Source of the DNA: Allobacillus halotolerans
GTDB taxonomy: Bacteria; Bacillota; Bacilli; Bacillales; Alkalibacillaceae
Direction: 5' to 3' (one strand)
NCBI RefSeq assembly: GCF_028743495.1
Contig: NZ_CP117968.1
DNA: 64,000 nt
Positions 50,683 through 59,597 of the stretch are shown in pieces. Position 1 is the first letter of the stretch. Every line of letters begins with the position of its first letter. The position numbers and the translations under genes were made by a program. The notes beneath the pieces were generated by a model. That model searched no databases. It saw only the letters and a program-made list of their open reading frames with translations, and was not told where the DNA came from.

Positions 50683-50694
50683 AATAGTGCAGTT

Positions 50695-50727
50695 AACCCG
50701 AGAGTTCGTTACTCTCGGGTTTTATCA
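50695..50727 (+). terminator. Terminator of the CoA-transferase/ACAD/ALDH operon
   Basis: AACCCGAGAGT pairs with ACTCTCGGGTT around TCGTT, followed by TTATC. The array begins 54 bp later. Confidence 0.85.
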
Positions 50728-50780
50728 TTTAGCCTTTGCTAAAGTGCGTTGTTGCTGATTCAACATCGGTTTCTCCGCCA

Positions 50781-50990
50781 TTTATAGGCGGTTTTGCACG
50801 GTTTTTCGATGGCTTCGCTCCGTTTTTCGACGGCTTTCCTCCGTTTTTCGACGGCTTCTCTCAGTTTTTCAACGGCTTCTCTCAATTTTTCGACGGCTTC
50901 GCTCCGTTTTTCGACGGCTTCGCTCGATTTTTCGACGGCTTCTCACCGTTTTTCGGCGGCTTCGCATGATTTATCGACGGCTTCCCGCGG
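50781..50990 (+). repeat. 21-bp tandem array J (10 units, TTTTTCGACGGCTTC family)
   Basis: Units start at 50781 and repeat every 21 bp to 50970. The core TTTTTCGACGGCTTC is nearly invariant in the middle units; the first unit is decayed. Each unit carries a T5 tract, so T-tracts recur every two helical turns. It lies between the ALDH terminator and the SDR gene. Same family and orientation as array A. Confidence 0.9.
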
Positions 50991-51049
50991 CAAACTAATT
51001 AACTATGCTAAAATAATCATAGATGACGCAATAAAGAGAGGTTGTTACT

Positions 51050-51649
51050 ATGAAAATATTACTCATCGGAGCAACAGGCCTCTTAGGCCAAGCTGTCAAA
51101 CAAGAATTAGAAGGCGAACATGAAATCATTGGGGCTGCTTTGGAAGGAGCCGATTTTAACGTCGACATGACCAAGCCAGATCAAATTCGTGAGATGTTTG
51201 AAAAAATCGGGAAAGTTGATGCAGTCATCAGCACGGCCGGCGACGCTCCTTTTGTTCCGCTGGAGGAATTGACACCTGAATTGAATGATGTTGGTATCGA
51301 GAGCAAATTAAAAGGACAGATCAACCTCGTTCTAATTGGGATGGATTATGTGAATGACGGAGGAAGCTTCACGTTAACGACTGGTATTTTAATGGACGAC
51401 CCTATCCCTAAAGGAACGTCATCAGCCATGACAAATGGGGCGATTACAGGCTTTGTCAAATCAGCAGCGATCGAGTTGCCAAGGGGTATACGGATTAATA
51501 ATGTAAGTCCGAATGTCTTTTCTGAAGCATCAAAAGAGCATCGTGACACATTTCAAGGGTTCGAGCCTGTTTCCATCGAGAAAGTTGCGTTGGCATTCCG
51601 GAAAAGTGTCAATGGAAAGCAAACTGGACAGACTTATAAAGTTTATTAA
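51050..51649 (+). CDS. Short-chain dehydrogenase-like protein lacking the YxxxK motif
   Basis: 199 residues with an SDR Rossmann fold. The nucleotide-binding loop is LLIGATGLLGQ at residues 4-14, and a short VISTAGDAPF stands in for the NNAG strand. At the catalytic position the sequence is SSAMTNGAITGFVKSAA, where the usual tyrosine of YxxxK is replaced, although a lysine remains. RGIRINNVSPN follows. Other small SDR-like proteins show the same loss. The reaction is unknown. A GAGAGG site precedes the ATG. Confidence 0.8.
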   Translation: MKILLIGATGLLGQAVKQELEGEHEIIGAALEGADFNVDMTKPDQIREMFEKIGKVDAVISTAGDAPFVPLEELTPELNDVGIESKLKGQINLVLIGMDYVNDGGSFTLTTGILMDDPIPKGTSSAMTNGAITGFVKSAAIELPRGIRINNVSPNVFSEASKEHRDTFQGFEPVSIEKVALAFRKSVNGKQTGQTYKVY

Positions 51650-51658
51650 AATGCGACA

Positions 51659-51699
51659 ATCCGAAACTTTTGTTATAAGTTTCGGATGTTTTTATTTTT
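51659..51699 (+). terminator. Terminator of the SDR-like gene
   Basis: ATCCGAAACTT pairs with AAGTTTCGGAT, followed by GTTTTTATTTTT. Confidence 0.85.
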
Positions 51700-51829
51700 C
51701 TATGGATAGATTCCCCCACGTTTGTGTCCATTGTTTCTGTTGGACTCTTGCTTGATAGATTGCCATTCTGTGTAAAATCTCCATCATCCACTCATCCGCT
51801 TCAATTACTTCGATGATTTTACCTTTTGT
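51692..51829 (-). pseudogene. Possible remnant of a degraded reading frame
   Basis: One minus-strand frame reads a protein-like stretch of about 45 residues (containing KIIEVIEADEWMMEIL and YQARVQQKQWTQTWGN). It ends in a normal stop, but an in-frame TGA cuts it off at its upstream side and there is no start. The amino acid composition looks like real protein. I do not recognise the family. It could equally be chance. Confidence 0.3.
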
Positions 51830-51913
51830 TCACAAAAGATGACACCCCTTGTTTGATTGTCTGAGAGATTATTGGATAACTTACATTATTCTTTTCAGTA
51901 TAAATCTCCATTT

Positions 51914-52552
51914 CTAGATCATCAACACAAACAATACAGCGAAAACATTCGCTACAAAATGTGATAGAGCGCTCATCCAAGCGTTATTGGTTTTATGAAA
52001 AATCACCCCGTAAAGAACACTGTTGATCAAGATGAACACTAAATCATAACCGACAATAAGAGTTGGTCCAATTGCAAAATGTCCTAACGTAAAGAATATA
52101 GACGTTACAAGAATGGCTGGCGCAATCGGCATGAAGTGACTCATCTGTTTTTGGAAGAATGCCCGCCAGGCAATCTCTTCGCCGAGTGCCATGACTGTAA
52201 GTTGGATGATCAAAAGAAAAATGACTTGAAAAGAGAGGGCAACTTCTGTTCGTTCTTGTAAATGAGTGAAAAATTCAGGTAAGAATAAAGCAGCGATTGA
52301 TAGACTGAGGACATTCATGATTAGCGGTAGAACGAGCCAAAACCAATTCGGCTTCATTTTAAATTCAATGATAAATCGTGGAAGACTGAGTTCATGTGAG
52401 CCAAATAAATCTTGTCGTTTACTTCTGTATAGAATAAATCCGATGACGCCAACAAGAATCGAAATTCCTGCAATCGACAATTCAAAAAGGCTCAAAACAG
52501 ATAAGACAATCATAGCCGAAACGAAAATCAATAAAATTCCTCGCAACTCCAT
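51914..52552 (-). CDS. CPBP-family intramembrane metalloprotease
   Basis: About 212 residues from MELRGIL; the start is uncertain because no strong ribosome site is seen. It has several membrane segments and the Abi/CPBP motifs EEIAWRAFFQKQ (EExxxR), FTLGHF (FxxxH) and HFVANVFA (HxxxN/B). These are glutamic-type CAAX-like proteases in the membrane. Known relatives act in prenyl processing, bacteriocin immunity or stress. No partner is evident. It is the most distal gene of the minus-strand run that begins at 59529. Confidence 0.82.
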   Translation of the reverse strand: MELRGILLIFVSAMIVLSVLSLFELSIAGISILVGVIGFILYRSKRQDLFGSHELSLPRFIIEFKMKPNWFWLVLPLIMNVLSLSIAALFLPEFFTHLQERTEVALSFQVIFLLIIQLTVMALGEEIAWRAFFQKQMSHFMPIAPAILVTSIFFTLGHFAIGPTLIVGYDLVFILINSVLYGVIFHKTNNAWMSALSHFVANVFAVLFVLMI

Positions 52553-52606
52553 CCCTACTTTCACAAAAAAATGTCCATAGATCATTCTATGAACATTCTT
52601 GGTTGT

Positions 52607-52915
52607 TTATTTTTTTTGTTGTTCATACTGTTTATATAAATCTTTCACTGCGGTAGCCAATGCGGATCCTGCTTTACCGAGGTAGTGCTCTTTGATGAGT
52701 TTGACAGGTTCCTCGATTCCGTCTTCCAAGCAATAACCTCTTAAAATCCGACTGATGAACTCCCGGCCATGTTCAGTCGCCAACGTACAGCTAACTTCAA
52801 TGACGACGCCATGCTTCTTATCCAGTTCCGCTGTCACCGTCAGTGTTTCATAGATCGTTTGTGCAGCCATGCCTGCCGGTAATTTTGCATGACCTGCGAC
52901 AAAGTATGTATTCAT
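52607..52915 (-). CDS. DUF3870 family protein
   Basis: 102 residues, beginning MNTYFVAGHAKLPAGMAA and containing YETLTVTAELDKKHGVVIEVSCTLAT-type beta strands (core DKKHGVVIEVSCTLAT). This matches the DUF3870 family, whose members have no known function and are often near catabolic operons. It is 30 bp after the IclR gene, so it is co-transcribed with the regulator. Confidence 0.75.
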   Translation of the reverse strand: MNTYFVAGHAKLPAGMAAQTIYETLTVTAELDKKHGVVIEVSCTLATEHGREFISRILRGYCLEDGIEEPVKLIKEHYLGKAGSALATAVKDLYKQYEQQKK

Positions 52916-52945
52916 GCTCTCGACCTCCCTTTCACTCTTATTCTA

Positions 52946-53704
52946 TCATTTTTTTGGAGCACCGAGAGCAATAGAAATTTGAGTTGCGGTATGTTGAATC
53001 TTCCTTTTCATATCTGTTAAGCGCTCTCCTTCAAAATGTTGTGAAAGACCACTAATGGTTAAGGCTGAAATAACATGACCTAGATGATTATAAATCGGAT
53101 ATGAAATACCGACCGTGTCTTCATCTTGTTCGCCATAACTGATTGAATATCCTTGTTTTTTTATCTTTTTTAATTCTTGTTGGAGTTTTTCTTGGTCGAT
53201 CGGCTCGCCATTTTTTATCGATCGAAGTGGTTCGTGCATGAAAACGTGGTTCTGCTCTGTTTCATCCATGAAAGCCAATAATAGTTTCGGACCTGATCCA
53301 ATATAAAGCGGAGAACTTTTACCCACCTGCGTGTATAGCCGGATGGCACGGTTGCTCTCCACTTTTTCTATATAAGTGGCATGTAAGTCGTTTTGGATAA
53401 CCAGGTGAACAGCTTCGTTTATTTCCTGACCTAATTCCTCCATATAAGGCTTGGCGATCCTGCGAATATCCAGTTGATCGGCTACTAAATTTCCAAGCTC
53501 CAACAAACGCAATCCTAATCGATATTTCCCATTCGGCTCAGGATCCCTTGCCAAAAAATCTTCTTGTTCCAATGAACTGAGCAAACGATAGGCTGTCGCT
53601 TTTGGGAGTTCTGCTTTTTCTGCAATTTCCTTCAATGTCCATTCTGTCTGTTTCTCATCGAATAACTTCAATAGTTGCAAGGCTTTAATGACGCTCTGAT
53701 TCAT
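52946..53704 (-). CDS. IclR-family transcriptional regulator
   Basis: 252 residues from MNQSVIKAL, with GAGGG upstream. The N-terminal winged helix (about residues 3-60, LPKATAYRLLSSLEQE) is followed by the IclR effector domain (YIGSGPKLLLAFM, EDTVGISYPIYN). IclR proteins usually control the adjacent catabolic operon and respond to its substrate or intermediate. It lies inside the aminotransferase-ThDP-ALDH-dehydrogenase run. Palindromes at 53777 and 59553 are possible binding sites. Confidence 0.88.
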   Translation of the reverse strand: MNQSVIKALQLLKLFDEKQTEWTLKEIAEKAELPKATAYRLLSSLEQEDFLARDPEPNGKYRLGLRLLELGNLVADQLDIRRIAKPYMEELGQEINEAVHLVIQNDLHATYIEKVESNRAIRLYTQVGKSSPLYIGSGPKLLLAFMDETEQNHVFMHEPLRSIKNGEPIDQEKLQQELKKIKKQGYSISYGEQDEDTVGISYPIYNHLGHVISALTISGLSQHFEGERLTDMKRKIQHTATQISIALGAPKK

Positions 53705-53776
53705 TGTTTTTCCCTCTTTCATCGATCTAACTTCCATTCGCAAGCGTTCCGCGACTACTTTTTATCGAGACATACC

Positions 53777-53790
53777 TCTATTTAGAGGGT
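53777..53790. promoter_or_regulatory. Perfect 14-bp palindrome upstream of the IclR gene
   Basis: CCTCTATTTAGAGG lies in the 153-bp gap between the saccharopine-dehydrogenase-like gene and iclR. It could be an autoregulatory operator or a simple hairpin. It has no T tail. Confidence 0.35.
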
Positions 53791-53857
53791 AGTACGACAA
53801 TTGCATCGTCTACACCCTAAAAGTAAAAATTTTTTCTAAAGAAATTTCGCTGTCTGT

Positions 53858-55030
53858 TTAAACATTGACATACGATTCATCTTCGTAGGTTGCCTCTTGG
53901 ATGACGACGTCTCGCTTCGCCATTTCCTCGATATATTCTTTCCCAGGTACGATTTGTTCTGGTGGATAGACACCTTGTTGTTCAATCACACCAGACCCGA
54001 TCATTTGAGCTACGACGGAAATTGTATTTGCTGTTGCACGTGCCATTGCCGTCACCTGGTTTTCCATGTCTTTCGTAGTTGTCATTTGGAATTGATGGTA
54101 TTGTTTTTGACCATTTTTCTTGCCGCCAACGACCACACGAAGAAGGACGGCATCTTTCTTTTCCCCGAGCTCCACAAAAGGATCTAACGCTTTCAGAAGC
54201 ACTTCCCGTGTATTAATTTTTTGTCCATCGATATCAACAAACGCATCCTTCGATGTTAAATTCAGGTCAACTAATAGCTTGAACTTTTCTGCATGACCAG
54301 GATAACGAATCGTTTTATATTCGAGTGTGTCAACGTCTGCGAACGTAATTGGCAATGTTGACGTCCCGCCGGATGTATGGAATGCTTCCAACTCCCCATA
54401 TTCATCAAAATGAATGGATTCGACTTCTGTCAGTGCCTTCACTTCTTGTTTTTTCCCGTCGCGAATAATCAACGCTGGGTCGGTATAATGATCGAATAAA
54501 CCTTCCATGGAAAAAACATGATTGTATTCCAGTGGCGGTTCAGGTTTTGCTGGAATTCCACCGACAAACAGCCGGATGGACTCGACTTCATCTAATTTGC
54601 TTGCCCCATAACCAGATAAAATGTTGATCATACCCGGAGCAACGCCCAAATCAGGAATGATCGTAACGCCTGCTTTTTTAGCTTCTTCTTTCATGCCCAA
54701 TACTTTATCCGTAATATTACCGATATGGCCACCGAGGTCGACGGATGATACACCGACTTTGATCGCTGTTTGAGCGACTTTTTCATTAAAAGAATAAAAA
54801 AGTGCATTGATGATGACATCAAAATTCCGCATATAATCGGCAAGTTCCACATCGTTTGAAGCATCGACTTGGTAGGCTGTCAATTTCGGTGAATTTAGCT
54901 GATCACAAACATGCTTCGCCTGGTCAAATGCTAAATCTGCCAAACCAACCTCTGTCACTTGTTCGCTATTCACTAAATCTCTCGCCGCTTCTTTCCCCAT
55001 TAATCCAGACCCTAACACTCCTATTTTCAT
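53858..55030 (-). CDS. Saccharopine dehydrogenase family protein (lysine 6-dehydrogenase-like)
   Basis: 390 residues from MKIGVLGSGLMGK, with GGGGAGGA upstream. The N-terminal Rossmann domain has GSGLMG, and VSSVDLGGHIG and PDLGVAPGMINILSGYGA are family signatures shared with lysine 6-dehydrogenase and saccharopine reductase. Its length fits L-lysine 6-dehydrogenase (NAD), which forms 2-aminoadipate 6-semialdehyde in one step. The adjacent aldehyde dehydrogenase supports this. Other opine-type substrates are not excluded. Confidence 0.82.
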   Translation of the reverse strand: MKIGVLGSGLMGKEAARDLVNSEQVTEVGLADLAFDQAKHVCDQLNSPKLTAYQVDASNDVELADYMRNFDVIINALFYSFNEKVAQTAIKVGVSSVDLGGHIGNITDKVLGMKEEAKKAGVTIIPDLGVAPGMINILSGYGASKLDEVESIRLFVGGIPAKPEPPLEYNHVFSMEGLFDHYTDPALIIRDGKKQEVKALTEVESIHFDEYGELEAFHTSGGTSTLPITFADVDTLEYKTIRYPGHAEKFKLLVDLNLTSKDAFVDIDGQKINTREVLLKALDPFVELGEKKDAVLLRVVVGGKKNGQKQYHQFQMTTTKDMENQVTAMARATANTISVVAQMIGSGVIEQQGVYPPEQIVPGKEYIEEMAKRDVVIQEATYEDESYVNV

Positions 55031-55126
55031 CCTGTGTCCTCCCCATGTAAACAGATTTAACCGGCAAGCTGATCCACCCAACCAACTTGCCGATTGTTTA
55101 ACATTCGATTCAATTTTTATAGACGT

Positions 55127-56662
55127 TTAGTTATCAATTTGTGCACGTTGAAGCTTTCCGCTGTAATCCACATAGACCGCTCTCCACTCTGTAAAGACAT
55201 CCAGTGCTGCTTGACCGGAATCACGGTGGCCGTTTCCTGTGCCTTTTGTTCCACCGAACGGTAAGTGAATTTCAGCACCCGTTGTTCCAGCGTTTACATA
55301 AACAATCCCTGTATCCAAGTCACGTTGTGCTTTAAAGACTTGATTGGCATCCTGGGTGAAAATAGAACTGGACAGTCCGAATTCCACACTGTTGTTCACT
55401 TCGACGGCTTCTTCATAACTTTCCACTGGGATGATTGACAGAACAGGTCCAAAAATTTCTTCTTGGGCAATACGTGCGTTCGGTTTTACGTCCGTAAATA
55501 ATGTCGGTTCAAAGTAATAACCGGATTCATATTTCCCTTCCGTCAATTCACTTCCGCCAGTAAGTAGCTTGCCTTCTTCTTTTCCGATTTCAATATATTT
55601 CTTGATTTTATCAATGCCGCCTTGATTGATGATCGGACCAACTTTAATGTCATCATTTAACCCGTCACCGATTTTCAAGTTTTTCATTTCTTCTAATATA
55701 TGTTTTTCAAGGTCTTCTTTCACTTTTTCATGGACGATAACTCGGCTTGTGGCGGTACAACGTTGACCACTCGTACCAAATGCACCCCATACGATTCCTT
55801 GTGCCGCTAATTCTAAGTCAGCATCATCCATGACGATGACTGCGTTTTTACCGCCCATCTCAAGCGATACTTTTTTCAACTGACGTCCACATTCAGAAGC
55901 AATATTTCGGCCTACTTCATTGGATCCTGTAAATGAAATCACTCGTAGGTCGTCATGATGCACCATCGCATCGCCGACGTCGCCTCCTGAACCGAAAACA
56001 ACGTTGACAACGCCTTTTGGCAATCCAGCTTCTTCAAAAATTTTCGCCATTTCATAAGCCATTAATGGCGTTTCTGTTGCTGGCTTCCAGACGACTGTAT
56101 TTCCTGCCACAATTGCCGGGAAAGATTTCCATGTCGCAATGGCAATAGGGAAATTCCATGGCGTAATGATTCCAACGACACCCACTGGCGCGCGAACACT
56201 CATTGCGAATTTATTTTTCAACTCCGCAGGAACCGTATGACCGAATAAACGACGTCCTTCTCCAGCCATATAAAAGGCCATATCGATACCTTCCTGAACT
56301 TCTCCGCGCGCTTCCTCTAACACCTTTCCGTTTTCTTGCGTCAAAATTTGTGAAAGATGTTCTTTACGTTCTTTCATCATTTGACCGATATCATATAAAA
56401 TTTCTGCACGCATTGGCGCTGGCTCGAGTGACCATTCTTTCTGTGCTTTTTTCGCTGCTGCTACAGCTTCGTTAACATCGTCGGTTCCGGATAGTGGTAC
56501 GTCGACTAATTTTTTACCGTTAGCGGGATTGACAACATCCCCGTACTGATCCGTCTTCGGTTCAACCCATTCGCCTCCGATGAAATTTTTCAGTTGGCTG
56601 ACATCTACTTTACCAACTGATGTTTCTCCGATATCACTTCTTTGATCCACTTTGCTTGTCAT
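55127..56662 (-). CDS. Aldehyde dehydrogenase (possible 2-aminoadipate semialdehyde dehydrogenase)
   Basis: 511 residues from MTSKVDQRS, with GGAGGGG upstream. NAD-binding TPWNFPIAIATW, catalytic-base LEMGGKNAV and nucleophile TSGQRCTATSR are intact. The C-terminal NAGTTGAEIHLPFGG resembles the GTxGAE signature of ALDH7-type (antiquitin) enzymes, which oxidise 2-aminoadipate semialdehyde. This agrees with the lysine-dehydrogenase-like gene 96 bp downstream. The N-terminus has an extra polar stretch of about 30 residues. Substrate assignment is inferred. Confidence 0.86.
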   Translation of the reverse strand: MTSKVDQRSDIGETSVGKVDVSQLKNFIGGEWVEPKTDQYGDVVNPANGKKLVDVPLSGTDDVNEAVAAAKKAQKEWSLEPAPMRAEILYDIGQMMKERKEHLSQILTQENGKVLEEARGEVQEGIDMAFYMAGEGRRLFGHTVPAELKNKFAMSVRAPVGVVGIITPWNFPIAIATWKSFPAIVAGNTVVWKPATETPLMAYEMAKIFEEAGLPKGVVNVVFGSGGDVGDAMVHHDDLRVISFTGSNEVGRNIASECGRQLKKVSLEMGGKNAVIVMDDADLELAAQGIVWGAFGTSGQRCTATSRVIVHEKVKEDLEKHILEEMKNLKIGDGLNDDIKVGPIINQGGIDKIKKYIEIGKEEGKLLTGGSELTEGKYESGYYFEPTLFTDVKPNARIAQEEIFGPVLSIIPVESYEEAVEVNNSVEFGLSSSIFTQDANQVFKAQRDLDTGIVYVNAGTTGAEIHLPFGGTKGTGNGHRDSGQAALDVFTEWRAVYVDYSGKLQRAQIDN

Positions 56663-56683
56663 GCTTATCCCCTCCAATAGAAT

Positions 56684-58351
56684 TTATGATTGATTACGCA
56701 AATCATTAATCGTTTTCTTAATCGAAATTTGTTCAGGATCGGTCATAATTTCGATGACCGTCGGTGTAGTGGTATCCATGGCTTGTGATAAAGCACGCTG
56801 AAATTCTTCCGCTCGTTCAACTAAAATTCCTTTTGCACCGAGACCTTCAGCAATTTGAACGAAATTGACGCTTCCTAAATTGGTACCAATCACTTTTTCC
56901 GGATAGTGCATTTCTTGGTGCATGCGGATAGTACCGTACATATGATTGTTGAATACAAGGTGAATTGTCGCGAGATTGTTTCTGGCTGCCGTTTCAATCT
57001 CCTGCAACGTCATCATGAATCCTCCATCACCCGATAAGGAAACGACATGCCGCTTGGGATGAGCAAACTTCGCTCCGATGGCCGCTGGAACACCATAGCC
57101 CATCGCGCCTGATGTTGGTCCTACATAGGTGTTGCTCTCATTAAACGGAAAGTACGTATGGAGCCATCCTGCAAAATTGCCTGCGTCATTTGTGTAAATC
57201 GTGTCGCTCGGCAATTGTTTCGCCAGTTGATCGATGACAAAACTGTTAATCGGCGAATGTTCATCTAATTGAAGTGTGGATGCTTTTTCATACGCTTCAC
57301 GTCGTTCACTCGCCCACTGTTTCCATGTCGGTTGGATGGTTAGCTGATAACATGTTTCTAATGCTTCTTTGGCATCTGCCTGGATACCTAACTGAGGTGC
57401 ATACACTTTTCCCAACACTTCATCTGATATGTCGATATGAACCAATTTATGACTCGTTGAAAGAATTGAGTAATCCTGTGTTGTCACTTCAGATAAGCGT
57501 GTACCAACGGCCAGGACGGTGTCAGCATTTTTCACCGTGTCAATGATGTTCGGATTCGTTCCTAACCCTAAATGACCGCAAAATAACGGATGATTATGTG
57601 GGAAAACATCATGACGTCTAAAAGCTGTGATCACCGGCAAGTGAAATTTCTCAGCGAAGGCGACGAGCGCTTCTTCAGCCTGTGAGCTTTTTATGCCACC
57701 ACCTGCAATGACAACCGGTTGCTTGCTTTCAGCTAATAAATTTTCTAGCTTACTCACCTCAGATTGCGAAGGTGTTGGTCGCGGTTTGGTGAATGGTGGA
57801 CCGGGCTCTGCGTCACATACTTCTTTTAACACATCCTCCGGCAATGAAATGACGACTGGGCCGGGACGTCCAGATTGTGCAACGCGAAATGCCCGTTGCA
57901 TGATTTCAATGGCTCGGTCGCCGTCTTGAAGTTCATACGTCCACTTGGAGATTGGTTTAAAAAATTGGTCCAAATCGACCTCTTGGAAGCCTTCCCGCCC
58001 ACGGAATTTACTGTGAACTTGCCCGAGGAGTACAATCATTGGTGTGGAATCTTGGTAAGCTGTATGGACACCGATTGTCAAATTGGCACCGCCTACACCA
58101 CGGGTTGCCATGACAACGCCAACTTTTCCACTCGCCTTCGCGTATCCTTCCGCCATAAATGCAGCTCCACCTTCATGTCGGTTGGATACAAGCTCAATGG
58201 TTGAAGAGTCATAAATGGCATCCATGACTGGTAAGTAACTCTCGCCAGGAACGCAAAAGACTTTATCGACTTCTTCACGCTCCATCACCGAGACAATTCC
58301 TTGAGCCCCGTTTATTTGTGATTGTTTTTTCAAGGATTGCACAGAATTCAT
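56684..58351 (-). CDS. ThDP-dependent enzyme, acetolactate-synthase-like
   Basis: 555-residue thiamine diphosphate enzyme. The activating glutamate is E60 in NRHEGGAAFMAEGYA, the central domain resembles that of acetolactate synthase, and the ThDP/Mg motif is GDGGFMMTLQEIETAARNN (GDG...NN). No regulatory subunit gene and no ilv genes are near, so it is unlikely to be biosynthetic. Paired with an aminotransferase (4-bp overlap) it could decarboxylate the 2-oxoacid made by that enzyme, for example 2-oxoadipate. That would be an unusual assignment. Confidence 0.85.
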   Translation of the reverse strand: MNSVQSLKKQSQINGAQGIVSVMEREEVDKVFCVPGESYLPVMDAIYDSSTIELVSNRHEGGAAFMAEGYAKASGKVGVVMATRGVGGANLTIGVHTAYQDSTPMIVLLGQVHSKFRGREGFQEVDLDQFFKPISKWTYELQDGDRAIEIMQRAFRVAQSGRPGPVVISLPEDVLKEVCDAEPGPPFTKPRPTPSQSEVSKLENLLAESKQPVVIAGGGIKSSQAEEALVAFAEKFHLPVITAFRRHDVFPHNHPLFCGHLGLGTNPNIIDTVKNADTVLAVGTRLSEVTTQDYSILSTSHKLVHIDISDEVLGKVYAPQLGIQADAKEALETCYQLTIQPTWKQWASERREAYEKASTLQLDEHSPINSFVIDQLAKQLPSDTIYTNDAGNFAGWLHTYFPFNESNTYVGPTSGAMGYGVPAAIGAKFAHPKRHVVSLSGDGGFMMTLQEIETAARNNLATIHLVFNNHMYGTIRMHQEMHYPEKVIGTNLGSVNFVQIAEGLGAKGILVERAEEFQRALSQAMDTTTPTVIEIMTDPEQISIKKTINDLRNQS

Positions 58352-59529
58352 AGCTCTTTCGCTCCTTCCTTGCTGAACTGCTTCATGCGATCGACGGCTT
58401 CCTGTAACCGGTCTGTCGGTACCGACAACGATACACGGAAATAACCTTCTCCCCCCGATCCGAAAGCCGAACCTGGAGTAACGATCACCCCCGCTTTCAT
58501 CAGTAATTCATCCGCAAATTCAGCTGACGTATAACCTTCTGGTACAGGTGCCCAAATGAAGAACGTTGCTTTCGGCCGGTCGACTTCGATCCCGAGCGCT
58601 TGCAGACCTTCCAGCATGTCATCCATTCGTTTTTCATAAATCGCATTATTCGCTTTCACCGACTGCAAATCACTTCGTAAAGCTGCTGTTCCCGCTTTTT
58701 GAATCGGTATGAATTGTGACGTGTCGGTGTTGTTCTTCACCGTAGACAGTGCTCGAATCATCTCTGGGTTTCCTACGACATAACCGATTCGCCAACCGGT
58801 CATATTAAAGCTTTTTGAAAGGGAACCGAATTCAACGCCAACTTCTTTTGCGCCAGGAACTTGCATTAAGCTCGGTGCTTGGTAATCCCCATAAGTCACG
58901 AGGCTATACGCGGCATCTTGTGCTAGCATTGTCTGGTGTTGCTTTGCTTTTGTAACCGCTTCCAAAAATGTGTCAATGGTTACCGTACCTGCAGTGGGAT
59001 TACTCGGGTAATTGAGTAACATTAATGTTGCTAGATCCCACTCCTCGCTAGTCAGTTGTGAAAAGTCTGGACGAAATCCATCTTCTGCATTTAGTTGATA
59101 ATGATGCGCTTTTGCACCCGCCAAATGGATCGCTGCTTGATAAACCGGGTACCCTGGGTTTGGTACAAGTACGCTTTCACCAGGGTTCACAACAGCTGTA
59201 ATCAAATTAGCAATGCCTTCCTTTGAACCGATTAACGCAAGGATTTCCGTTTCCGGATCAAGGTCAACATCGTATTGTGTTTTGTAAAAGTGAGCTACGG
59301 CTTCTCTGTATTCAGGAATTCCAAAGTAGTTAGAATACCGATGATTCTCAGGCTTTCTTACTTCCTCTACTAACCGGTCAATGACGAAGTCCGGTGCCGG
59401 CAAATCAGGTGCACCAATCCCTAAATCAATGACATCTACTCCTTGAGCTTCGAGATCCTTTTTCTTTCGTTGAAACTCAGAGAATACATATGGAGGCAAT
59501 GTATTGACACGTTCCGAAGTATACTCCAA
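58348..59529 (-). CDS. Class I/II PLP aminotransferase
   Basis: 393-residue fold-type I aminotransferase close to the DapL/LysN-like group. VPNPGYPVY, LNYPSNPTAGTV and the PLP lysine in SLSKSFNMTGWRIGY are present, and a late arginine (YFRVSLSVP) binds the substrate carboxylate. The start is TTG with GGGGAG about 10 bp upstream; an ATG 4 bp earlier is out of frame. It is the first gene of a run with a ThDP enzyme and two dehydrogenases. 2-Aminoadipate is one possible donor. Confidence 0.87.
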   Translation of the reverse strand: MEYTSERVNTLPPYVFSEFQRKKKDLEAQGVDVIDLGIGAPDLPAPDFVIDRLVEEVRKPENHRYSNYFGIPEYREAVAHFYKTQYDVDLDPETEILALIGSKEGIANLITAVVNPGESVLVPNPGYPVYQAAIHLAGAKAHHYQLNAEDGFRPDFSQLTSEEWDLATLMLLNYPSNPTAGTVTIDTFLEAVTKAKQHQTMLAQDAAYSLVTYGDYQAPSLMQVPGAKEVGVEFGSLSKSFNMTGWRIGYVVGNPEMIRALSTVKNNTDTSQFIPIQKAGTAALRSDLQSVKANNAIYEKRMDDMLEGLQALGIEVDRPKATFFIWAPVPEGYTSAEFADELLMKAGVIVTPGSAFGSGGEGYFRVSLSVPTDRLQEAVDRMKQFSKEGAKEL

Positions 59530-59552
59530 CCATGTTCCACTCCCCTCTTTCT

Positions 59553-59586
59553 ATTTCATTAAATGAAATAATATTTCATTAGATGA
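59553..59586 (-). promoter_or_regulatory. Candidate IclR operator (palindrome plus second copy)
   Basis: ATTTCATTAAATGAAAT (59553-59569) is a 17-bp inverted repeat. TTTCATTAGATGA (59574-59586) is a degenerate second copy 21 bp from the first. Both lie between the promoter and the aminotransferase start, the right place for repression by the operon's IclR regulator. Confidence 0.5.
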
Positions 59587-59597
59587 CTTTATCACTC

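Noticed and set aside
56684..58351. Acetolactate synthase large subunit of branched-chain synthesis (ilvB)
   Set aside because: No ilvH/ilvN or ilvC nearby, and it overlaps a catabolic-type aminotransferase in an IclR-linked operon.
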